From contig JAQQWL010000010.1 in assembly GCA_038363925.1 (NCBI GenBank), positions 372,001 through 436,000 on the forward strand: 64,000 nt of DNA, given 5' to 3'. The position numbers were made by a program, and so were the translations under genes. The stretch comes from Apiospora phragmitis (lineage: Eukaryota; Ascomycota; Sordariomycetes; Amphisphaeriales; Apiosporaceae). The notes under the pieces were generated by a model, which ran no database searches, was not told the origin of the DNA, and was given only the letters and a program-made list of their open reading frames with translations. Each line of letters opens with the position of its first letter. The first letter of the stretch is position 1. Below are positions 33,940-43,567 of this stretch, piece after piece.

Positions 33940-34552
33940 TCGCTAGGGCTCAAAAGCCGTTGTTTTGTCGCGTGCTCTCTTCCTGTCTTTACCGGTTCTC
34001 TGGGGTAGGTTGCAGGGTTCATCATGCCAGTCGGATCTTTGACCCCTGCACTACCCCTGATACCGGAACCGCATGCAGGATCCGACCCCGGTTCCGGAAC
34101 CGTGGCACGGGAATTTCAGCTGAGAATGTGCATTCCTAGATCCAACCACATGCCTTAGGAAGTTCCCACCCCCTTACATCCTTGCCATGCAATATGCTTG
34201 TCAAAAGGTTGATGGAATGCTTCTTCTGGAGAGAATTGCCGTTTTCGTTCACCATAAACTCCTGAAGCCACGATGATGTTATCAAGCTGTCATAAGATAG
34301 CACTGGACAACTTCACAGTTTTAGTGTTTGATTACTAGATACACGATCCCGCCTCATATCATCTACCAATGTCGTTCATCGTCAGCCCGCCAACCTAATG
34401 GCCAAACGATCCCTCCCTCTCAACACTCACCTACCCTTTTCTGTTAAAACACCCATATCTTCTCTTTTACTTGCGCTACCGGGGCGAATAGAGTGATTGG
34501 GCGCCTCGGACACTCAAGGATTTAAAGGAGGGAAACGGCTTTATGCCCTGCT
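33940..34552. other. Intergenic region
   Basis: About 0.6 kb, only short frames; no feature supported. Confidence 0.5.
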
Positions 34553-35536
34553 CTATCTAAAAGAGCAAGGGTCCTCCTCGCTCATGGGCGAGACAGACCC
34601 TCTGTAGCCGGGAGTCTTGTCCGACGGCGTCAACCTGCTGACAGTGGTGTCACTACGTTGTATGTCGCAATTGACCCTCAATTGAGCTTGCGCCGCCTGT
34701 GTCCCGCCTGTCCCGGCTGGATAAGACTGGAAGCTAGGCTGGGGCTCATGCATACTACTACCGCCTGATCGAGTGGCCACTGAATCCGATAAGCCAGTTC
34801 GATAATTATTTAGAGTATCGCCACCCTTGGGATATACCTCAGGATACTCAGTTTCCGAATCGTCTTCCAGTCCCACATTGGAGAGATCGGAGCCCATCGC
34901 ATCAAGGTCTGGTTGAATTTCGCGTAGGTCTTGGGCTCCTAGACAGGCCTTTGTAGCTGGCTGCGGTTTCGAATCCTTAAAATCAGGACACATAGCATTG
35001 ATTTGAGGCTGTATGTAGGGCTTCCCATCCTTAACCCCTGTACTTCCACTGGTCCTCGGCGGCGATAAGGCTTCATCATTTGGTATTCCATTTAAGCTAG
35101 TAGCGCCATTGCGAGCATTGACTCCATATGTGTTGGCTGGGTCGATTTGTGGCGCAGGGTCAAACGAAGGAGCTCCTATAGTTGGCTGGTTTTCCCAGTC
35201 CGGGTGGGCGGCAGTATCATTATTGACACTTCTGCCATATGGGAGGCCTCCCACGGATCTGTTCGGAAATTGGTGTCCCACGGGCTCCTGGTTTGAATAC
35301 GGGTTGTACGGGGGGCTCGAGGGTAGTCTGGAGCAAAGCCCTGATTCGTGCCGTGGAAGTTCCTCTGACTTATCGGTCGGCACATCCTTGTCCCTTTTCT
35401 TGAACCAATTCATGCAGCAGACAATAAGGGCAAAAATCACTATTCCAGCCCCAATGATGACTCCAATAATGGTAGCCTGCGTCGAAAACTGATCTGATCC
35501 AGCAGCTTCGACGCCTGACTGGTTTTCTTCAGCCAT
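34553..35536 (-). CDS. Single-pass membrane protein with long polar cytoplasmic tail
   Basis: Uninterrupted 327-codon frame, ATG at 35536. A short N-terminus without signal peptide (MAEENQSGVEAAGSDQFS), one transmembrane helix at residues ~22-43 (ATIIGVIIGAGIVIFALIVCC), a positive stop-transfer cluster (NWFKKRDK), then ~280 residues rich in Ser, Pro, Asn, Gly and acidic residues, predicted disordered (includes DDSETEYPEVYPK). The layout resembles fungal membrane sensors or adaptors that signal through a disordered tail, but no domain is recognisable and the N-terminus is too short for a ligand-binding ectodomain. Function unknown. Confidence 0.7.
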   Translation of the reverse strand: MAEENQSGVEAAGSDQFSTQATIIGVIIGAGIVIFALIVCCMNWFKKRDKDVPTDKSEELPRHESGLCSRLPSSPPYNPYSNQEPVGHQFPNRSVGGLPYGRSVNNDTAAHPDWENQPTIGAPSFDPAPQIDPANTYGVNARNGATSLNGIPNDEALSPPRTSGSTGVKDGKPYIQPQINAMCPDFKDSKPQPATKACLGAQDLREIQPDLDAMGSDLSNVGLEDDSETEYPEVYPKGGDTLNNYRTGLSDSVATRSGGSSMHEPQPSFQSYPAGTGGTQAAQAQLRVNCDIQRSDTTVSRLTPSDKTPGYRGSVSPMSEEDPCSFR

Positions 35537-36212
35537 TGAGTGAGTCTAGGCGTTGGGACTTTTCTTGATTGCAGGTAATTGTATTAGGACGGGTGTGATG
35601 TAGCTTTGTATTCGATCGAAATCTAAGTTCGTATGCAATAAATGCTTTTTCCTTCTCAACGCTGGTATGCTTTGGCTACTCCTCCAGCTCTAGTGGGCCG
35701 TATTATATGAATTACAAAGTAGTGCCTAAATCGTAGATTACACAGATCTGATAGACGCATTCTTTGACGACAGCCATATAATGCACGTGAAAGCAGACCT
35801 TACAACATCTCGATAGGCAAGCAAAGGTCACCTCTACATTGTAAAACATGCATGACCACTCGGAGGCATTCAGGCAAAGAATACCGGCCAATTAACCGTT
35901 GAATTTGAAACTTATGGGATGGTCATGCAGCATAATGGCATTGTAAAATCGAACAAAGAGGAGGCCACCGGCGCACAAGCAACATCATGTGAGGGCATGC
36001 AACAAAGGAGCAGTCCTCGAGAGCTGAAGCAGCATTCCTCCACAAAGAATACAAGGGTCGAAGAGCTAGTCTTCTAGATATGAGCGATGCTTGGTTTCTC
36101 TACCATTCGGTTCAAGTTTCCGTCATATGCGCCTATGTCCCTATTCTAACGAGGATACATAATTAGCTTCAATTGCTTCCACTAACACTTACCGTACTCT
36201 GGCAGGGTACCA
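35537..36212. other. Intergenic region
   Basis: About 0.7 kb; promoter side of the 35536 gene and 3' side of the kinase-like gene. No other feature seen. Confidence 0.5.
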
Positions 36213-37214
36213 TTATTCACAATGGCAGCGCAGGCCTTCTCCGCCTGAAGGGAAGAGGCCCTCCGCGGTGTACATGCCGACAAGCGTGAGGGACAAGGTG
36301 GAGCAGTAGAAGATGTGCATCCGGTACTCGTCCCAGACATCCTCCAAGCCCAACTCGGGGACGTTCGTCACGGCCTTTTGGCCCGCTTCGTACAAGCACT
36401 TGAGGTAGTGCCTGAGGATCTCCTTCTCTTGCCTCCGTGGGTCCTCGACGGTCAACGCGCCATCGAAGAAGTAGGCCAGGTCGTGGAAGGGCGGGTCGAA
36501 GACGACGCACTGGAAGTCCATGAAGCTCGGCACGCCGCCGTGGCGGATGAACGTGTTGGCCACGTGAGCGTCGCCGTGCCTCATGCAGTGGTGCTTCGTT
36601 AGAGGAAGAGCGCGCGGTAGGCCTTGCGCATGCGCTCGCGGTCGAGTAACTGCTCCGGTACTGGTGGTCGGACGGATTCGCCGAAGCGAGCCTCCCAGGG
36701 TTGATGCTCCAGGAGTTGCATGATGACGCCCTTCCATGGGTTGGTTTCGTTGACCTCGCTCTCCCGTCAGCCAGGGGTAGTCCTTCACGAACTTTTGCCA
36801 CGTACCGGCGTGGATTTCGGCCAACTGTGCTACGTTGGCTTTGTCTACTTCCACACTCCGCGGCTATGAGTTGGATGTGCGTGTTAGCATTCCCATATTG
36901 TCCCCGATTGTAAGACTCAAAATACAGGGGAAGAACCTACCTCCTTGAGGATTCCAAACTTGCTGTCGCTACCAGACGGGCCGTCCATTATGATACCCTT
37001 GGACTTGACGGTGCCGCACCAGTATGTAGTCGGCAGGCGCAGGCCGATGTTGGGAGCGACGTAGTAGAAGAACTCGGCCTCCCTCTGGAGGACCTGGACT
37101 ACACCCGGCAAACATGCGTATGTATACCGATGTGTAGGCATGTTTAAATATAAACCATACCCATACAAGGGGGAAAGCATATTTGGTGAGGCAAGGCTCA
37201 TTTCTCGCCATCAT
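36213..37214 (-). pseudogene. APH/CHK-like small-molecule kinase, truncated and frame-disturbed
   Basis: Probable exons 37214-37167, 37093-36941, 36863-36213 (introns GTATGG..CAG and GTAGGT..TAG). Recognisable parts: QREAEFFYYVAPNIG and PTTYWCG (end of the N-lobe), VAQLAEIHAGTW, the Brenner-type catalytic loop HGDAHVANTFI near 36575 with the metal-binding DF in SFMDFQCVVFDPPFHDLAYF. This fold phosphorylates hydroxyls of small molecules. Problems: the first ~100 residues of a normal N-lobe, including the ATP-anchoring Lys, are missing, and the segment 36760-36600 reads well (NPWKGVIMQLLEHQPWEARF) only one frame away, entered and left by two opposite shifts. A decayed copy or assembly indels are both possible. 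Confidence 0.6.
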
Positions 37215-37429
37215 CTGCCTGCGGCGCAGCACTCTACATCCCTGTTAGATTCCGTGTCATCCTCTTCTAATATTTCCCGTATTTCCGTCCTATCACCGGT
37301 TATCTCAATTTGCCATTATCATCCCACTTCAAGGATTGTCTGAATTCCCATCTTTCCTTCGCTCGGCCGTGCTTACATGCCATCCTTTCTCATCAACAGA
37401 ATCCTCTTCAAGAACCATATCTTTGTCCC

Positions 37430-39584
37430 ATGGCGGACGAAACATTCATTCCGTACTGGAAGCCCCTCGGCGTAGGCTCCGGTCCCAACTCCTGGGTCTT
37501 TTACGCCGTGGCTAAGGTTGCGGGCCGCTACCGCCCCGTTGCCGTTGTCTCCAGCGTGGGTGGCTTCGAGGAGTCACTGCACGGGCCCCCCGCTGGTGGC
37601 CTGCTGCCGACGCATCGCCGCCATCTTCTCCGACCCGGCCAACCGCACGGCCATCCGCGGCGAGCTAGGCCTAGCCGCCACGTACTACGCCGATCATGGC
37701 GACCTGGTCGACGGGCGCCGCCCCGCGCCGGCCGAGTTGCCGGAGCTCACGCGGGAGGACCCCGGCGACCCCCGCCGCCGCCGACCGTGGGATCGCGCCG
37801 GCGTGCAGCCGTTCCCCTTCATCACGGCCTCGCTTCTGCAGGGCGTGGCGCTCGACCCCACGTGCGGGCGCACGGCGCCGAGCCGTCCGGAGCCGCTGCG
37901 CACCGTGTACCGCGACGCCGACATCGAGTGGGGGATGGTGGTCTTGGACATCACGGACCCGGCCGCGGTGCGGTACGGCATCGTCGGCTTTAGGATCGGC
38001 ATGGCCAAGTTCGTCGCGTCTGTGGAGGGACGAAGGGCACCGTTCCAGGGGGCCAACTTTCAATGCGAGGAGGGGCCCCCCAGGGTCCTCGAAGAGGTGC
38101 GGCCGCGAAAGGCCATGTCGGCGGCTGATTACAAGGCGAAGTTCGAGTATGCCGCCTTGGTCCGGGATGCTTCGCAATACAAATATGATATGGAATTGCT
38201 GGCCTCGGTACCGCTGGTGGATGATGCGGCCTTTAGCCTGGTATGGCCATCAGGCGAAAAGGGTGAAGAGGGTAACCTGCTGTCCATAACAAACTTTTCT
38301 ATCAGCACCGAGAGCCCGGAGCCCTCGGACCAGATCATCAGGAAGACAATCTGACAAAGCTTACATCTAGATGATCCCAATATTTCTGTTCTGGACGAGG
38401 TGCGCAACCTTGCTGGTTTCCAACCCATTCTTCAACAGTGCCTGCTACAAAACTCTTGGAATATTGGAAATAATCTCTCAGCCGGCCGACTTATTCGACT
38501 CGCATTCAATGAAAACGGTTATTTACGCTTGGAAAAGTTGAAGGACCTTTCTGCTCAGTCTATCTCGGCGGCCCTGGAATACAACCTAGGGATGGCTGAT
38601 ACGATCAAGTCGCTCAGTCTCTGTATCGATAACGTCCAGAGCACACCTGCCCAGCTTGCCGAAGCACTCTCGCGGTCCAGCGGCTTAGGAGAGATATGTT
38701 TACTACAGAATCCTACGCGTGAAAGCGATACGCTAAGTGCTCAGCTTTTCGCGGAGCTCGCTTCCCGGCCTCAAATTGTATCGCGTATCAGACTAACATT
38801 CACGGGTGCGTACTCAGCTGCTCTACGCAAGAATTTCTGGTTACCGACAAGTATCAGCTTAACAACATTGGTCATTTTCCCCGTCCAACAGATGTTCGTC
38901 CGGTTCAAACGGAGAATGTCTTGGAGCTTTGAGTTCGATTACGACACGGTCCATCTAAGTGACAGACTCCTCAGGCCGGAGCACTTCGCCGCCGGCTTTC
39001 CCGTCTGGGTCTCCACGCTGGAATCGAGGGATAGCTGGATGTTCGAAGAGTCCGCCCCCTTCTTCAGTTTCTCCAGCGGCCCAATATCCCTGTCCGAGGA
39101 CCCGCTCTCGGCGGCCGAGACGACCCCCATTCTCTGCGAGAACTTGTCCTTGCCGGATCGGATGCCGGATCGGACCTACTGCGCGCCGCGGGCTCGCGAC
39201 CTGGTCCCCAGCGGCTGGACCGTCCTCGTGTCGCAGGAGCAGGACATGGAAACACGGTTCGACGGCCCGCCCTACATCCGCTACGCTTTCGTCCGCGCTC
39301 GCGGCCAGCCCATCGTCGTCGAGGACCCGCCGTCCTCGCCGCCGGGACCCGAAAAACTCAAGGTCGTCGGGCTCAAGGAGTTTATGTCTGCCACGGCACC
39401 CGAGGTGGACCCCGCCGTTGTGGATATGCGGCTCGAGGATATGCGGCTCGAGGATGCGGGTAAGAGGGTTAAGGCGTGGGCGGCGGCTAATAATTGCGGG
39501 ACACCATGGCCCGCCGGTCTCGATCCTCTGTCGGTGTTGACCCAAGGGGGAGGCGGCGACTTTGCTCTTGGAATGCTTAGGTGA
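37430..39584 (+). CDS. Large conserved-type unknown protein, one frameshift
   Basis: ATG at 37430 (CCCATGG) starts MADETFIPYWKPLGVGSGPNS..., in frame to about 37590. The continuation (LVACCRRIAAIFSDPANRT) is one frame away, the switch falling on a CCCCCC run at 37585-37591. An intron 38272-38370 (GTAACC donor, CTGAC branch, CTAG acceptor, phase 1) removes an otherwise in-frame TGA and joins GEKGEE to DDPNISVLDEV. Then open to 39584. About 684 residues. The second half (LKDLSAQSISAAL, MADTIKSLSLCIDN, SGLGEICLLQN) has a leucine-repeat rhythm like degenerate LRR or F-box partner proteins, but no F-box is visible. A local duplication DMRLEDMRLED lies near the C-terminus. Function unknown. Confidence 0.6.
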
Positions 39585-40736
39585 TGCCAGGAAGCGGAAC
39601 GAAAAGTTTCGTAAGGCCACGGAAGAAGATCCAGAAAGTGAGTTTGAAGCGGGCCCCGCCACTCAACTGATCCGTCAATTCAGATGCCGCTGACATCGAA
39701 TCTGATTCTTATTTTAGATTGGAGCTGGTATCCCGAATTATCGGTCTCTCGGTCTCTTTGAACATACACATACGTATTCGACCCGTACATCAGTCGGTGC
39801 AAATGAGAATATCGAGACAGCATAATACTGGTGAAAAGTGCTGGTGAAAGACAGTCTGTTGTAACCATGTGACTGAGAGTGTGACAGGCTGTGATAGGCG
39901 TCGCAGCGGGTATCTGTTTCGTGTCGTCTTTCGTTTAGATAAATAGGTAGTCATTTATACATAACCTATCTCAAGTAAGCAGTATGTAATTTTACTTAAT
40001 TTACTTAATTATATATATATATAAGAACGAAGAGATGCACACTCTACACTTCCAGCTAAGGAGACACGCCTCGCCCTCCTTTAGCCCAGCGTACTGTATA
40101 CTTCCCCTCCCACCATTCCTCTGTCAAGGCATCATAAAAGTCAAGTCTTATCCCTTCATTAGCCTTAAGAAACTTGCTAGCCACCCACCACTACTCCAAT
40201 CTCCTGACTCTATTCTATCCTATTAGTGGTTGTAGAGGGTGACAACGTTTGCTGCTATCGCAGTGTGGTATGTAAATCACTGTAAGAATCGGAAATCGGG
40301 TGTTGAAGTGTCCCAGACCAACGTCGGTAGGAGAAACTTCTTCCAGAGGGTGAGGACAGGCAATGGATTCTTTTCCAATTGCTAGCTCGATTCCAATCCA
40401 TTTGCGTACAGCTTGGGCAAAGTCATTGCTCGAATCTTACCATATGGGATGCAAGATGATGGCATGCTTTTTGGATGGTTTGATGTCATCCTTTTTTCTG
40501 TATCCGCTCCTTTTCATGGTGGTTCTATTAGGTATTGATAAATTATTTCCCTGGGGAGTTGGGAAGTGATGCAGTCTTGAAAGCCCCTTGGGGCTTGGCG
40601 GTGGTGGTGTGTGATAAGAACCCTAGCTCGTCCCGATCCTCGCTATCCAAACTTGTGAACGGCAACAAGACCTAGCACGAAACATGTTTGTCGGGCTGGT
40701 TTCTTTTTCTTTTTCTTTTTCTTCCTTCTCGGCGGT
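39585..40736. other. Intergenic region
   Basis: About 1.15 kb, with an (AT)n run at 40011-40022. Short frames only. Confidence 0.5.
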
Positions 40737-40976
40737 CTAGACTTGGGGCTTCTTCTCCTTGCCCTCCATTTCCTGCATATGCCTCAGTGTCGGCGCGCTC
40801 CATCCGGTATGCCCCCTCGCGAAGTAGCATGCCACCGGGATGGTACAGGTGAGAACCCAGACACCGAAGAGGCCGACGATGAACCAGTTCCAGACCCACG
40901 TGTTGGCCTGGACCTGTTCGAGATAGGTTTGCTTGTATCGCGCCTCCCACGCTACGTCATCGATGTTGAACTGCAT
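40737..40976 (-). CDS. 79-residue single-pass membrane protein
   Basis: ATG 40976, single frame. Aromatic, charged N-terminal half (VAWEARYKQTYLEQVQANTW), one transmembrane segment (FIVGLFGVWVLTCTIPVACYF, residues ~32-52), then a short tail rich in Lys/Glu (MEGKEKKPQV). No signal peptide, no family recognised. It is the last of three small minus-strand membrane-protein genes in a row (43567, 42645, 40976). An upstream exon is possible. Confidence 0.5.
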   Translation of the reverse strand: MQFNIDDVAWEARYKQTYLEQVQANTWVWNWFIVGLFGVWVLTCTIPVACYFARGHTGWSAPTLRHMQEMEGKEKKPQV

Positions 40977-42082
40977 GGCTCCCGCTGGGCCCCTGTCTAT
41001 CGTTGGACGCCGGCGTCCGTTTCCTTTTGCTTTTCCAACGGTGTTTCGAGTATGGGCGGGTATGCCTGTTTCTGGAGCGTTCGTCGCACAGTGTATGATG
41101 TCGTACAGTGATATATCAACTCACGATGAGGAAAAAGGCGACGGTATATGCTTGTTTGGTTGCAGGAACAATGTATGGGGTGCGTGTATCACCACAGCAA
41201 TGAAGATGTTGAGAGGAAGTGACGCAACTAGAATCGAGCTCAGCAAACCGGTTCTGTTTTCTTCATCGTTTTTGCATAATAAGGGGGCTCGGCTTTAATT
41301 TAATATGGTCTTGGTGGATCACGGGTGGGCCGTACATTGGGATCATCGCATGGGCTTTTAGATCACACCACCATGCGCGGATGGCCCGGGTGGACACCGG
41401 TCGAATCGGCACACGTGCAGAGCTGACAACAAAGAGATTCATGCGGTAACACACGGACAGAAAAAAAATATACATTGCCAACTCTCTTGCGAAACGGAGA
41501 AAACGATGGGCTTGCTACAGACGCAATGGAGATACGATGCCTCACACTCGCTCGTTATCAGAAGGGGTTACATCGTGTGCTCTTTTGGTGGGGGCATCTC
41601 GAGCTACAGAAAGGCTGGTAAATCATCGCCTTGGTGAACAGTGGAACCGAATACTACTCTTCAGGTGCCGCTCACGGTGCGTGCTGCCGACTCCCCGTCC
41701 TGCCATGTCCCCCGATGCCGAAGCCCAGTTCCGTCGTGGGCGCCGCACGAATTAAGTAGTGAACCTCCGTCTCCAATTCCGCATCGAACATGTCCTCCAA
41801 CTCCGAATATCTCTTTCGCACATCGCGCGATCCGTGCGACGATCGCCTTCATTCTGTGATTCAATTGGATCGCCACCATGTCGGCCCACCCCCTTCACGC
41901 CATGCGGCACAGGGGGGCCCTCCTTCCTTTCCAGCGGGCCGCTCCGGCGGCGCAGTCTTGAGCCTCCTCCCACCAGGGTGGCTGCCGATCCCGGGAGATG
42001 ATGTTGGCCGCCGCACTATTCACGTCCCAACCACCAACCTCCCATCTCTGTCTCCATCTCCGTCTGCGCCCCTCCGTCTTCA
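40977..42082. other. Intergenic region
   Basis: About 1.1 kb with overlapping short frames in several registers, none protein-like. Probably the promoter of the 79-residue gene. Confidence 0.5.
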
Positions 42083-42645
42083 TCAGGCGTAGACACCACG
42101 TCCGCTGATCTTTACTACATCTTGCCTCCCCCTCCCCTCCTTTTTCGCTTCCCCATGCCCGGCCCTGAGCCGTTTGAGGACTTTCTCGTTCGCCAGGTTC
42201 TGCACGCCCAGGATCCGCTCGCACCGCGAGCCGGTGACCGCGACCAGGCAGATGGTCACTACGATGGCGAACGCGAGGGGGATCAGAGCGAGGGGCCAGC
42301 TGGCCTGGGAGTCGAACCAGGAGAGCGCGGGCACTTTGAGGTCGACCTTGTGGAAGATGGATGCACCGGTCTCGTTCGAGGGACCGGGGGCTGGGGCGGT
42401 GGTGGCGGTGTTGCTTGCGGCACCGATACCGGCAACGGCGTCGGCTCGGACGGCTAGCGCTGGAGTGGGAGGGGGGATGGAATGAGCGAATGAAATGATC
42501 CGTCGATGTAGAGTAGAAACGAAAAAGAAAAAAAATGAAACTTTTCCAAAGGACACCGTCGTCGATACTAGCATGCAATACAGGTGAGTTGAATTAGAGG
42601 GTCGAGGCACTTACCAGCAGTTGAGCTTTCTGAGAAGACCGACAT
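42083..42645 (-). CDS. 135-residue single-pass membrane protein
   Basis: Two exons: 42645-42615 (MSVFSESSTA) and 42459-42083; intron GTAAGT..CCAG, 155 nt, phase 1. The N-terminal ~65 residues are Ala/Thr/Ser-rich, the transmembrane helix is at ~70-92 (WPLALIPLAFAIVVTICLVAV), then a basic tail (LKRLRAGHGEAKKEGRGRQ) that would face the cytoplasm. An unspliced reading from 42610 would replace the start with intron-derived residues, so the spliced model is preferred. Unknown function. Confidence 0.6.
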
Positions 42646-43273
42646 CTTAGGTATCGTCGCGGTTGCTACGTGGAATGACATGATCGCATTGGATCTTCGG
42701 CACCGAAAGAGCAGTAAATGGAGGCATTAGTCGAAGTCCATGTATTGAAGAAGGGCGTACGTAGCATGGCCACAAAGGACCCTGTAGCTCCAATAGGGAA
42801 CAGCACAAAATCCATTGTTTGCGACGGTCGCGGATGATTGCCGGTTCTGTACGGCGGTCTACCGGATCGCACACTGGTGGATTGAAAGGCAAGTGAGCAT
42901 ATGAAATCAGTTAAGTGCAAGCAGCGAGAGTTTGGTCGAAGATGGCAAGTCACAGAGAAGGTCAAATGATGGGTATTGCGTTATCTCATTGATGAGCAAT
43001 GTACCTGGAGGCAGGCATGGTGGTGTTGAGGAATGCCTAACATCATACAAAGAAGCCAACCAACCAACAACAAAGTGCCCCAAGCCAACACCCGCCAATT
43101 CCAAACAGTCTCTACTCTGTCCTGACTGTTGGCATCGCGAAAGCTCCTGTAATGCATGCCTGTGCCCTGTACAACGTGAGTCCTGTTCCGTGACATGAGC
43201 TCCAAGCATCAACCACCAACCCCCTTTCGTCTCTGAGCAGGCTTCTTCGTCCTCCTCCAGTATTCATATGTGA
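42646..43273. other. Intergenic region
   Basis: About 0.6 kb, no supported feature. Confidence 0.5.
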
Positions 43274-43567
43274 TCACGGCTCCTTCGCTCGACAGAAGAT
43301 AGCAATCTCCTCCAACACGACATCATCGATGAACTCCCTGGGGTGCGACCTTGGGGAAGCGGCCAGGCGGTGGGCGATGCGCTTCGCCATGTCGTCCTCG
43401 CGCACGGGCTTGCGGAAGTGATAGACGAAGAGGACCATTAGGACGACCCAGCCGCTGCCTAGCGCGGCGAGGAAGGCGGCGAGGATCTGTACCTGGGTGG
43501 GGACGGGAAGGAGGCCTTGGCTCGCGGGTATCGCGGGCGGGCTGATGGCTTGCGCAGAGGCCGACAT
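43274..43567 (-). CDS. 97-residue single-pass membrane protein
   Basis: ATG 43567 (MSASAQAISPPAIP). Pro/Ala-rich N-terminus, transmembrane helix at ~28-50 (ILAAFLAALGSGWVVLMVLFVY), then a cytoplasmic-type tail starting HFRKPVREDDMAKRIAHR and ending in an acidic/hydrophobic helix (DDVVLEEIAIFC). No signal peptide or known domain. Same strand and architecture as the two following small genes. Confidence 0.55.
   Translation of the reverse strand: MSASAQAISPPAIPASQGLLPVPTQVQILAAFLAALGSGWVVLMVLFVYHFRKPVREDDMAKRIAHRLAASPRSHPREFIDDVVLEEIAIFCRAKEP

Noticed and set aside
38352..38354. In-frame TGA in the large unknown gene, at first read as a premature stop or recoding site
   Set aside because: A phase-1 intron 38272-38370 with a CTGAC branch point and CTAG acceptor removes it and joins the two halves in frame.
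38955..39662. 235-codon minus-strand frame
   Set aside because: Opposite the 37430-39584 gene, no domain, typical high-GC shadow.
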